Origin: DASQHY01 sp036390175
GTDB lineage: Bacteria > Acidobacteriota > Terriglobia > Acidiferrales > UBA7541
Assembly: GCA_036390175.1 (NCBI GenBank)
Contig: DASWCG010000019.1
Coordinates: forward strand, 1-19,918
Length of the DNA stretch: 19,918 bases
Reading direction: 5' to 3'
Shown here: positions 1 to 6,798 of the stretch, one piece after another
How the letters are laid out: each line of letters begins with the position of its first letter
Position numbering within the stretch: position 1 is the first letter of the stretch
Made by a program: the position numbers and the translations under genes
The notes under the pieces: generated by a model
What the model was told of the DNA's origin: nothing
Seen by the model: the letters and a program-made list of their open reading frames with translations, nothing else
Databases searched by the model: none

Positions 1-608
1 TTTTCCGGGATCCTTCCGCGCGGCGCATTTTCCATGCCGCCGCTCTCCTGCGCAATATCGGGCGCAGCAGCGGGCAAAGATCCCATCACAAGCTGGCGCA
101 AAAAATCCTTCGCTCCCTCGCGCCTCCGCCCGGGTGGACACCGGAGGAAATGAAGCAGCTTGCCCTGATCGTCCGCTATCATCGCGGTAGCGGACCGAAA
201 GAGACGCATGCGGACTTTCAATCTCTGTCGCCGGATTCGCGCGAGCGCGTCTTGTGGCTTGCCGGGACTCTGCGGTTGGCGCTCGCCTTGAAAAAAGGCA
301 GCCGCAATGGCGCATCCGTCGCCCAGATTCAAAAATCAGACGGCGCCATTACCATTTACGTGCGCGGCCAGGATCCGGCGAAGCACATCGCCCGCCTGCT
401 CCGGAAGAAAAGCCTTTTGGAATGGGCCGCGCGCCGGCCGGTGCGCATTGCATCGCGGCAAAACGGCGCCGCGCAAATCCACTCCGCCCGCGTCAGCCGC
501 GGATGGCCCGGAGAATCTTCGGAGGACACACCCACAGCAGCCTTCCGCTGGGAGGGGAGACGCTCCCCATTTCGAGGCAGGCGACGCCGGATTTTTTCAG
601 CGCTGTGA
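1..608 (+). CDS. Ppx/GppA-type HD-domain protein, 3' fragment, degenerate HD pair
   Basis: The reading frame is open from base 3 and runs off the left edge, so only the C-terminal ~200 residues are seen. They resemble the C-terminal HD domain of Ppx/GppA exopolyphosphatase/guanosine pentaphosphatase proteins. The block LLRNIGR (about 42-65), followed by SHHK and LIVRYHRG, lines up with LLHDIGH, GHHK and CIVRYHN in the complete homologue at 1018-2586. The central His-Asp pair is replaced by Arg-Asn (codons at 51-56), so metal binding by this domain is probably lost. After roughly base 460 the protein becomes Arg-rich and low in recognisable content, and the last 116 bases overlap sixA on the other strand. 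The true tail may therefore be an unselected extension. The N-terminal phosphatase domain, if present, lies outside the window. A stand-alone HD or CHAD-associated protein is an alternative. Confidence 0.6.
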   Translation, partial: FRDPSARRIFHAAALLRNIGRSSGQRSHHKLAQKILRSLAPPPGWTPEEMKQLALIVRYHRGSGPKETHADFQSLSPDSRERVLWLAGTLRLALALKKGSRNGASVAQIQKSDGAITIYVRGQDPAKHIARLLRKKSLLEWAARRPVRIASRQNGAAQIHSARVSRGWPGESSEDTPTAAFRWEGRRSPFRGRRRRIFSAL

Positions 609-993
609 TCGGGGCGGGAAGGTCCAGCGCGCGCGCCAGCAGTTCATCCAGATGCGGCGCGTGGCCGAAGCAGAAAACGCTTCTCGCTTTCTTTAGTTTT
701 TGCAATTCCGCCAGCGCGGCCGACGGGTCCGCGCCGGGCAGCAGCGCTTCGGTCTGCAGAATTTTTTCTTTCACAAGTCCGAAAACTTCCGCAAAAATCT
801 GCGCGGTCTGCAGCGCGCGCACAAACGGACTGGAAAGAAACCGCGAAGGCGCGATTCCCAGCGAACAAATTCCCTGCGCCACTTCGCGCGTCTTGGCGAT
901 TCCTTCCTTCGTCAGGAAGCGATCCGCTTCGTCGGGACAGTTTGGATCGCTGCGCTCGACGGCAATTCCATGACGCACGAGATACAAATCCAT
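493..993 (-). CDS. sixA: SixA-like phosphohistidine phosphatase
   Basis: This 166-residue protein has the size and motifs of SixA, a small histidine-phosphatase-superfamily enzyme that removes phosphate from phosphohistidine (in E. coli it acts on PTS/HPt proteins). The catalytic RHG lies at residues 7-9 (YLVRHG). The second block is FLSSPFVRALQTA, and the C-terminal catalytic His is in CFGHAPHLDELLA. An AGGAAG ribosome site lies just ahead of the ATG. It is the last gene of the minus-strand series, starting 24 bases after the Ppx/GppA gene ends, so co-transcription is likely. SixA genes often neighbour Ppx, CHAD or Ppk genes, which suggests a role linked to polyphosphate here; that link is inference. 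Its 3' end overlaps the convergent left-edge gene by 116 bases. Cytoplasmic, with no signal sequence. Confidence 0.88.
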   Translation of the reverse strand: MDLYLVRHGIAVERSDPNCPDEADRFLTKEGIAKTREVAQGICSLGIAPSRFLSSPFVRALQTAQIFAEVFGLVKEKILQTEALLPGADPSAALAELQKLKKARSVFCFGHAPHLDELLARALDLPAPITALKKSGVACLEMGSVSPPSGRLLWVCPPKILRAIRG

Positions 994-1017
994 TTCCGCT
1001 TCCTTTGTGCCGGCTCG

Positions 1018-2586
1018 TCACGCAACGCGGCTCGACGCAACGCTCGCGCGGATGAAAACCCTGACTCCGTATTCGCGTTCGAACAGCGCCGCGCCGCGCT
1101 GCGCATCCTGAATATCTTCCGCCGCATCGCCGCGCGCAGTGACGCGCAAACCGATTTCCCCGCGCTTGAAGCTGGCCTCCACTCGCGCCACGCTTTGCTG
1201 GTGCGAATGGTCGAATCCTTCCGCGATGCGCAGCAGCGACGCCAGCGCGCGCAGGCGCTTGCGTTCCGCCGGAGCGAGCGCCGCATAACCCGAATGACGT
1301 CCCGCGGGCTCGGACTTGCGATTGTGATAGCGCACGATGCAGGCAACCATGTCCCGCTGCTCGGAATCGAGTCCGGCGATGTCGGCGTTGCGCACCAAAT
1401 ACTCGCCGTGCTTGTGGTGGCCGCGATGGTTCACGATGTGCCCGATGTCATGCAATAGACCCGCTGCTTCAAGCAGCAGGCGCGATTCCGCCGGAAGTCC
1501 ATGCACCGGACGCAACTCGTCGAACAGCATCCGCGCCAGTTCGCGCACGTGCTCGGAATGATGCTGGTCGGAATCGAGCCGCCGCGCGTACCAGCGCACC
1601 GCGGTCAGCAGGTCGCGCGCCGCCGCGCCGTAGCGCGGCTCGCGTTGCCGCGCGAAGTGTTTGTGCGCCAGATCCTGCAGCACACCATCGCGCACGCCAA
1701 CTCCCGGCACAAGCATGACCCGCAGATTCAGGAAGCGCCCCAGCGCCAGAAGGATCACCGCCGCGATGGCCATAACATCGGCGCGGTCGCGGCGCACGCC
1801 AAACGCCTTCATGCGCCCGCGAACGTCGCGCTCCACAATATCGGAAAGGTGCGCGCGGAGGCGCGGCAAGTCCAGAGAACGGAATCCGCCCTCGCGCGGG
1901 CCGGGCGCAATCTGCGCCAGGGCTTCCGCGTTTCCCCCGCAGACCGCCGCGATTCCTCCGGAAAGATCCGGCCTGCGCGGGAGCCGCGATTCCAGCAGCG
2001 CCCGCACATAACGGCGCACCTGCTCGACGTGTTTGGGACGCATCGGACCCGCGAGGTTCAGCGTCTCCATCAGACGGACAGCGCCGACAGGAAGCTGCAT
2101 AGAGTGTTCGAGCACGCTGTCGCGCAGGATGCTCAACTCCAGACTTCCTCCCCCCAAATCCACAATGACGCGCGGCGCGCGCTCGTGCCCGAGCGCCGCA
2201 AGAACCGCTGTGCGGCCAAGCCGCGACTCTTCCGCCTCGCCGATCACCTCCAGGCGAATTCCCGCAGCGCGCTGGACTCGCGCGACCAGCGCCCGGCGGT
2301 TGCGCGCTTCCCGAGCCGCGCTTGTGGCCACGGCGCGATAGGCAGCGACTCCAAACTCGTTCATCTTCCCGCGGAAATCCCGGAACGCCGTCGCTGCCAG
2401 GGAAAGGGTTTCGTCGCTGATGCGCTGCTCCGTGAAGGCGTTCTCCCCCAAACGCACCGGACAGCGTTCGCTCAGAAGGACTTCGATGTCGAGAGGAGAG
2501 AGTGCGCGCGCGATACTGAAACGAAGGGCGTTCGAGCCGGCGTCCATTGCCGCGATGTGAATGGGTTCGGCCAAGATCCGGTTCAC
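1018..2586 (-). CDS. ppx: Ppx/GppA phosphatase with C-terminal HD domain
   Basis: This 522-residue protein matches the full-length Ppx/GppA family, which hydrolyses inorganic polyphosphate and/or converts pppGpp to ppGpp. It belongs to the ASKHA fold. Phosphate-1 motif DAGSNALR is at residues 15-22, the GEAEE acidic patch near 116-120, phosphate-2 motif VDLGGGS at 142-148, and CGGNAEAL near 216. DRADVMAIAAVIL and GVRDGVL close the core. An HD domain follows, with LLHDIGH (HD at 379-380), GHHKHGEYLV and VRYHN. The start is GTG in a GTGA overlap with the preceding kinase stop, indicating translational coupling. An internal Met at residue 14 would cut into the phosphate-1 motif. sixA follows after 24 bases. 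Whether polyphosphate or pppGpp is the main substrate cannot be read from the sequence. Confidence 0.92.
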   Translation of the reverse strand: MNRILAEPIHIAAMDAGSNALRFSIARALSPLDIEVLLSERCPVRLGENAFTEQRISDETLSLAATAFRDFRGKMNEFGVAAYRAVATSAAREARNRRALVARVQRAAGIRLEVIGEAEESRLGRTAVLAALGHERAPRVIVDLGGGSLELSILRDSVLEHSMQLPVGAVRLMETLNLAGPMRPKHVEQVRRYVRALLESRLPRRPDLSGGIAAVCGGNAEALAQIAPGPREGGFRSLDLPRLRAHLSDIVERDVRGRMKAFGVRRDRADVMAIAAVILLALGRFLNLRVMLVPGVGVRDGVLQDLAHKHFARQREPRYGAAARDLLTAVRWYARRLDSDQHHSEHVRELARMLFDELRPVHGLPAESRLLLEAAGLLHDIGHIVNHRGHHKHGEYLVRNADIAGLDSEQRDMVACIVRYHNRKSEPAGRHSGYAALAPAERKRLRALASLLRIAEGFDHSHQQSVARVEASFKRGEIGLRVTARGDAAEDIQDAQRGAALFEREYGVRVFIRASVASSRVA

Positions 2587-3410
2587 CGCCAGAGATGCGC
2601 CAGCGCGCTCGATGGCGTGTACTTCGTGGAGCGGATGCCGAGGTGTTCGCCGATGCGCTGCCGCAACAGCTTGTTCACCTCGGGCACGCTGGCTTCGCCG
2701 TCGAGGTCCAGGAAACCGTGGCGCTTAGCCATCAGCTCGAATTCCTTCTTGATCATCGCCTGATAGCGGATGAAGGAGCGAAAGAGATCGTTGGAGAGCG
2801 ACATGTCGCGGCCGGATTCCCAATAACTGATGGCCTGGGACTTCTTGAACTCGCGCGCAAACGCCGTTTCCGGACGCACGTTCAGCCAGAACGTCAGGTG
2901 CGGGCGCAGCGCCATGGCGTAGAGCCCGAGCAAGTACTCGCGGTTGATGCCGCGAACCGAACCGCGCGCGATCAGGGTATAGATAAACCGGTCGGCCAGG
3001 ACGACCATGCCGGAACGCAGCGCGGGGATGATGCGGTGTTCCAGTTGGTCGAAGAAATCGGCGGCATACATCAGCACCAGGGTCATGCGCGTCACGGCAT
3101 TCTTGGCCATCAGGTCGTCAATATCCTTTCCGACCAAGTAGGACCGCCGCAAGCCGGTGGTCTGAACCGGGAAGCCTTCCGACTCGAGCCATTCTTGCAG
3201 GAGAGCGATTTGCGTGGAGCGGCCCGAGCCATCCATTCCTTCCACGACCACAAGCGTGCCGGTCAACTCTTCCGGGCGGACGCCGACCAGCGACTCGCCA
3301 AAGAAATACTGGTTGGGGTCCACGGGGGCCGCCGCGGGCCGTCCGTTGTTTTTCGGCGCCACAACTTGTGGCGCCGCATCTTGTTCGGTACGGCGCTTAC
3401 GTGGAGTCAT
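2583..3410 (-). CDS. thymidylate-kinase-like protein B (Walker A Lys replaced by Arg)
   Basis: P-loop nucleoside-monophosphate-kinase fold resembling dTMP kinase. Numbered from a possible TTG start at 3422, the P-loop is EGMDGSGRST at 61-70, with VLADRFIYTLIARG matching the DRY/F-x(3)-S/T region. RGINREYLLGLYAMA and PHLTFWLNV match the PDLTxxL segment. The invariant Walker A Lys is Arg (CGC codon, residue 68), so ordinary kinase activity is doubtful. The protein is about 275 residues, longer than the ~210 of typical Tmk, because of a ~50-residue N-terminal extension. I chose the ATG at 3410, which overlaps the upstream kinase gene by 14 bases; the TTG at 3422 has no better ribosome site. The stop overlaps the GTG of ppx. 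It could be a regulatory or structural partner of kinase A, or an enzyme on another phosphoryl acceptor. Confidence 0.75.
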   Translation of the reverse strand: MTPRKRRTEQDAAPQVVAPKNNGRPAAAPVDPNQYFFGESLVGVRPEELTGTLVVVEGMDGSGRSTQIALLQEWLESEGFPVQTTGLRRSYLVGKDIDDLMAKNAVTRMTLVLMYAADFFDQLEHRIIPALRSGMVVLADRFIYTLIARGSVRGINREYLLGLYAMALRPHLTFWLNVRPETAFAREFKKSQAISYWESGRDMSLSNDLFRSFIRYQAMIKKEFELMAKRHGFLDLDGEASVPEVNKLLRQRIGEHLGIRSTKYTPSSALAHLWR

Positions 3411-4158
3411 GGACAGGTGCAAACCGTTTCAGATCGATCCGCGAGGCAACGATCTCCCGCATTTGTTTCTGGAGCTGATTGACCGGCATGGTTCCATCGA
3501 GAACGACGAAATTGTCCGTTTCGGCCATTTTGTCGTACTGGTTCAGGATCATCCCCTGAAAAACGCGGAAACTTTCCGCGCGGTCGTAAGACAAACCCAA
3601 ATCCATTCCGGCCTCATAGTATTTCAACTTCGGCCGGCCGCTCAGAATACGATCCACAGCAACATCCAGCGGGGCGCGAAAATAGAACGTGAGGTCGGGC
3701 ACAGGAGCGAAGCGATAGAGGTTGCGCAGCCAGCGCGGGGAGCAGCCGCGCGCGGTGTCGCGAGCGAAGGCCGTGTAAATGTAGCGGTCCGCGAGAACGA
3801 GATAATTCCCCTGAAGCAGAGGCATGATCTGCCGCTCGCAGCGGTCCGCGAAATCGGCCGCGTGCAGCAAGGAGAATGTCACCGGAGTGAGCAAGCGGCG
3901 CTGCTTGCCGCGCCGCGTGGCCGATTTCACCAGAGGCGAGGAGTTCCATTCCGTGAAGTGCAGCCGGTAACCGCCGATCTCAAGCCATCGCTTCAGCAAG
4001 TACAATTGCGTGCTCTTGCCCGAACCATCGGTTCCCTCGACCACGATGAGAGCGCCGGGATAAGAGCGCCCGGGCAGCGGCTTCGGTGTCTTCTTCGGCT
4101 CAGGCTTTGCCGCCGGTGCTTCCGGCACGTCGATAATTTTCTGCGTTTCTTCCGGCAT
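3397..4158 (-). CDS. thymidylate-kinase-like protein A (intact P-loop)
   Basis: This 253-residue P-loop kinase has dTMP-kinase-like motifs. The Walker A EGTDGSGKST is at residues 41-50 (Lys48), and VLADRYIYTAFARD (DRY at 124-126) corresponds to the family's DR(Y/H)xxS region. RGCSPRWLRNLYRFA and VPDLTFYFRA match the RGL...PDLT segment, and a LID-like stretch DRILSGRPKLKYYEAG follows. dTMP kinase would phosphorylate dTMP to dTDP in the cytoplasm. The ~35-residue Pro/Lys-rich N-terminal extension and the tandem paralogue are not typical of housekeeping tmk, so the substrate may differ. It is the first gene of the kinase-kinase-ppx-sixA series and lies 83 bases after the long mlaD. A TAGAAT hexamer on the minus strand (4170-4175) sits close to the ATG but has no good -35 partner. 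Confidence 0.78.
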   Translation of the reverse strand: MPEETQKIIDVPEAPAAKPEPKKTPKPLPGRSYPGALIVVEGTDGSGKSTQLYLLKRWLEIGGYRLHFTEWNSSPLVKSATRRGKQRRLLTPVTFSLLHAADFADRCERQIMPLLQGNYLVLADRYIYTAFARDTARGCSPRWLRNLYRFAPVPDLTFYFRAPLDVAVDRILSGRPKLKYYEAGMDLGLSYDRAESFRVFQGMILNQYDKMAETDNFVVLDGTMPVNQLQKQMREIVASRIDLKRFAPVHDST

Positions 4159-4241
4159 TTGTGACAGTGATTCTACCCTCGAAACGTCAACGGCGTGTTA
4201 CGAAAGTACGGATTGGCACCGGTTCCGCACTGCCCGGGGCA

Positions 4242-5327
4242 TCAAAACATAGAGAACTTGACGCGCAGGAATTTTTTGGGATTCTGGCGGAACTCCCCCA
4301 TCAGCAAGCGCAAGTCTCCCGCGAGACCCGAAACATTGTCATAGAACTTCGGGTCGTTCACAAATTTTCCCGCCGTGCCTTCGTTCTGCGTCAGCTTGGC
4401 GGAGACCTTCGAGAGGTTGGCGCTGGTGTCGCGAAGGTGCGTGTAGAGAGCGTCGTCGGTGGCGAATTTGCCGAGAGAGCCTTTGCCGGCGCGGACATCG
4501 GTCATGAATGCATTGCTCTTTTCGATGGCTTGCTTCGCGTTGTCGTACAAGGATGGGTCGTAGATGAGTTTCCCGAGGCTGCCCTTCTGCGCCTGCAGAT
4601 CGGCGAGCATGGTGTCCACGCGATCTACGGCCTTGTAGGCTTTGTTGTAGATCTCATCGGAGGCGACTACCTTTCCAAGCGTTCCCTGCCCTGCCTGGAC
4701 ATTGGAGACCATCTGGTCGCTCCTGGCCAGGATACTGTTCAAATGGGCGTAAGCGGCATCGTCGGTGAGGAGTTTGCCGAGCGTCCCTTTGCCGCGCTGA
4801 ACGCCATCCACAAGCTCGCGGATCTGGTCAGAAAGAGCGCTGAGGTTGCCGAGAACTTCAGCGCTGCGCTCGACGACTTGTTTGACGGCCTTTTCTTCCT
4901 GGCCCTTGACCTCATCGCCTTCCTTGAGGGGTGTGCCGGTAAAGCCGCGGCGAATGGTGACGTAGCGATTGCCGAGCAGGCCTTCAGTCACCAGGCTGGC
5001 GACGGAATCGGTGCGGACTTCGTTCTGGTATTTTTTGTCAATCCGCATGATGACCTCGATATTGCGCTTGCGGTCGAGCGGCTGATTTGGTGTGCGCGGG
5101 GTCATGCGGATGGCATCCACGTTTCCAATCTCGAGGCCATCCAGGCGCACGGGCGCGCCAGTCGCCAAACCCTCCACCTCGGGGAGATAAGCTGTCAGGC
5201 GATACTTCGGGCCAAGAATCCCCGGGCCGGTGACGTAGAAGATACCAACGGCCAAGAGAAACAACCCCACCAACACGAACAATCCAACGCGCAGTTCGTT
5301 CCAAGATACTTGCTTGCGCTGTGCCAT
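4242..5327 (-). CDS. mlaD: MlaD-like MCE protein with five 34-residue C-terminal repeats
   Basis: This 361-residue protein is anchored in the inner membrane by one N-terminal helix (about residues 13-33) and carries one MCE/MlaD domain (about 40-140, with GLATGAPVRLDGLEIGNV and TEGLLGNRYVTIRRG). MCE domains form hexameric rings that pass phospholipids between the inner and outer membranes. Residues 176-345 are five consecutive 34-residue units, each with a G(K/Q/E)G(T/S)xGK core and a D/Y about eight residues later; 16 residues close the protein. E. coli MlaD has no such tail. It may extend the ring as a helical tube or contact the cell wall or outer membrane, but this is inference. A strong GGGAGG lies just before the ATG. 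It is the last gene of the mla-like set and starts 49 bases after the short MlaD ends. Confidence 0.9.
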   Translation of the reverse strand: MAQRKQVSWNELRVGLFVLVGLFLLAVGIFYVTGPGILGPKYRLTAYLPEVEGLATGAPVRLDGLEIGNVDAIRMTPRTPNQPLDRKRNIEVIMRIDKKYQNEVRTDSVASLVTEGLLGNRYVTIRRGFTGTPLKEGDEVKGQEEKAVKQVVERSAEVLGNLSALSDQIRELVDGVQRGKGTLGKLLTDDAAYAHLNSILARSDQMVSNVQAGQGTLGKVVASDEIYNKAYKAVDRVDTMLADLQAQKGSLGKLIYDPSLYDNAKQAIEKSNAFMTDVRAGKGSLGKFATDDALYTHLRDTSANLSKVSAKLTQNEGTAGKFVNDPKFYDNVSGLAGDLRLLMGEFRQNPKKFLRVKFSMF

Positions 5328-5344
5328 TCCATCCTCCCTTAAGT

Positions 5345-5369
5345 AATCAGGGATACTACATTCCTGATT
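5345..5369. other. 7-base inverted repeat between the two mlaD genes
   Basis: AATCAGG (5345-5351) and CCTGATT (5363-5369) form perfect arms around an 11-base loop. The hairpin sits in the 49-base spacer, directly upstream of the ribosome site of the long mlaD. On the plus strand it is followed by a T-rich run (5367-5386), like a terminator facing against the genes. On the minus-strand mRNA it is only preceded by an A-rich stretch. It could shape mRNA stability between the two genes or stop antisense transcription; neither is shown. Confidence 0.35.
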
Positions 5370-5376
5370 TCAGTTT

Positions 5377-5904
5377 TTATTTTTCTTTCTCGCATGGAGG
5401 TTTCTTTGCAAGATCTGCGAGCCGATCAACCAAGTGTTGCAATACGATCTCCCCTTTGATGACATGTGGCTCCATAACTGAGATCTCGTCCTCATCTAAA
5501 AGCACTTTCCCCACGAGCCCCCGCCTAATGCTGACAAAAGCATTCCCGAGTAATCCCTCCGTTTCCACTGTTGCCCGGGAGTCAGAGAGAATCTCATGCT
5601 GGTTGTGCTTTTCGATATTCAGGATAACCTCGATCGACTTGTCAGGATTTAATGTCCCGTTTGCTGAGCGAGGGCCAAGTCGCACCTGGGCGACGTGCCC
5701 AACGGTAATTCCATCCATTTCTACCCTGGAGTCCCGTTGAAGACCCTCTGTGCCACGGAAGAAGGCGTGGAGGGAATAGGAAGGCCAAAAGACATCGAAG
5801 GGAGCAAGAGCGAAGGTAACGGCGGCGGTGATCGCCACAACGGTCAATATGAAGAAACAGGTCCGGACCCATCTCCCCGGGACACGTAGCGTTACGTCTC
5901 TCAT
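5377..5904 (-). CDS. short MlaD-like MCE protein
   Basis: This 175-residue protein has an N-terminal membrane helix (about residues 13-35) and a single MCE domain, with GLQRDSRVEMDGITVGHVAQVRL and TEGLLGNAFVSIRRGL. It ends soon after the MCE domain with a short charged tail, so it lacks the repeats of its neighbour. It is about the size of E. coli MlaD. GGAGAGGGAACT ahead of the ATG gives a good ribosome site. It starts 18 bases after mlaF ends. The pair could form mixed or stacked MCE rings with the one permease/ATPase encoded here, or be alternative substrate-binding components; the sequence does not decide. Its codon use looks somewhat more AT-rich than the surrounding genes. Confidence 0.88.
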   Translation of the reverse strand: MRDVTLRVPGRWVRTCFFILTVVAITAAVTFALAPFDVFWPSYSLHAFFRGTEGLQRDSRVEMDGITVGHVAQVRLGPRSANGTLNPDKSIEVILNIEKHNQHEILSDSRATVETEGLLGNAFVSIRRGLVGKVLLDEDEISVMEPHVIKGEIVLQHLVDRLADLAKKPPCEKEK

Positions 5905-5922
5905 AGTTCCCTCTCCAATGAA

Positions 5923-6747
5923 CTAAACCAGGAATCTCCTTAGATAGGAATCCTCCGAATCGAGAATGCCGCGCTGGTCGCCTTCGAAATACACGCCGCC
6001 ATCGCGGAGGACCAGAAAACACGTGGGCACTTCGGCCGCCTGCAGGTCCCCGAATCCGTTGCTGCTCATGGGGACGACGCGATTGCCGGCGGCATCGAAC
6101 CGGAAATTGGCCAGGGCGAAGGCATCCTGCAAGCGATGCGTGGCCAAAATCGAAGTGACCCCCAGGGTATCGCGCAAACGCAGAATCAGCGTGATGATGG
6201 TCTGCGAAGTGACGGGGTCGAGCCCGGCCGTCGGGGAATCATAGAGCACGATGGGCGGGCGGCTGACCAACGCCCGGGCGATGGAAACGCGGCGGCGCAT
6301 CCCTCCGGAAAGCTCCGAGGGTAATTTTTCCAAGGCATCTTCCATCTCGACAAAGCGCAGCGCTTCGCGCACGCGCTCTTCGACCTCGTCTTCCGCCACG
6401 CGGTCTTCGCGCAAGCGGTAGGACACATTGTCCGCGACGCTGAGCGAATCGAACAACGCGCCTTCCTGAAAGACAAATCCGATCTGGCGGCGGAAGCCGA
6501 GGAGCTCCACTTCCGAGAGTTCACCGAGGTCGCGGCCCAGGACGAACACGCGTCCGGAGCCGGGGCGGAGAAGGCCCGCGGCAAGCTTCAAGGTAAGGGT
6601 CTTGCCCGTTCCGGTTTCTCCGACCAGAACTTTTGTCTCGCGGGGCGCGACAACAAAAGAAAGATTCCGGAGAACATCTCCCTCGCCGAAGCCGATGCCG
6701 ACATTTTCGAAGGAAATGATCGGCCCGGCGTTAGCCCCGGCAGTCAT
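5923..6747 (-). CDS. mlaF: MlaF-like ABC transporter ATPase, Walker B Glu replaced by Ser
   Basis: This 274-residue ABC ATPase should power lipid movement by the MlaE permease on the cytoplasmic face of the inner membrane. Walker A GETGTGKT is at residues 43-50, the Q-loop FVFQEGALFDSLSV near 91-104, the signature LSGGMRRRVSIARAL at 146-160, and the H-loop His at 204 (LATHRL). Walker B reads IVLYDSPTAGLDP: Asp170 is kept, but residue 171, normally the catalytic Glu, is Ser (codon at 6235-6237 on the minus strand). After the H-loop there is an unusual ~30-residue insert before the last strand (VYFEGDQ). Ser at this position usually slows ATP hydrolysis strongly in ABC ATPases, so the cycle may differ or another residue may compensate. 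The ribosome site is weak (GGGAATTCCGT before ATG). Confidence 0.9.
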   Translation of the reverse strand: MTAGANAGPIISFENVGIGFGEGDVLRNLSFVVAPRETKVLVGETGTGKTLTLKLAAGLLRPGSGRVFVLGRDLGELSEVELLGFRRQIGFVFQEGALFDSLSVADNVSYRLREDRVAEDEVEERVREALRFVEMEDALEKLPSELSGGMRRRVSIARALVSRPPIVLYDSPTAGLDPVTSQTIITLILRLRDTLGVTSILATHRLQDAFALANFRFDAAGNRVVPMSSNGFGDLQAAEVPTCFLVLRDGGVYFEGDQRGILDSEDSYLRRFLV

Positions 6748-6798
6748 ACGGAATTCCCGCGATTCTTGGACAGTGGTGAGATGCCGGCTCCCATTCCC

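Noticed and set aside
1501..2763. Long plus-strand open frame (420 codons) opposite ppx
   Set aside because: It is the mirror of clear Ppx/GppA and kinase coding sequence, has no recognisable motifs and is His/Arg/Gln-rich as expected of a GC-rich antisense frame.
4161..5342. Plus-strand open frame (393 codons) opposite the long mlaD
   Set aside because: Its apparent periodicity only mirrors the 34-residue repeats on the coding strand; no independent domain or ribosome site.
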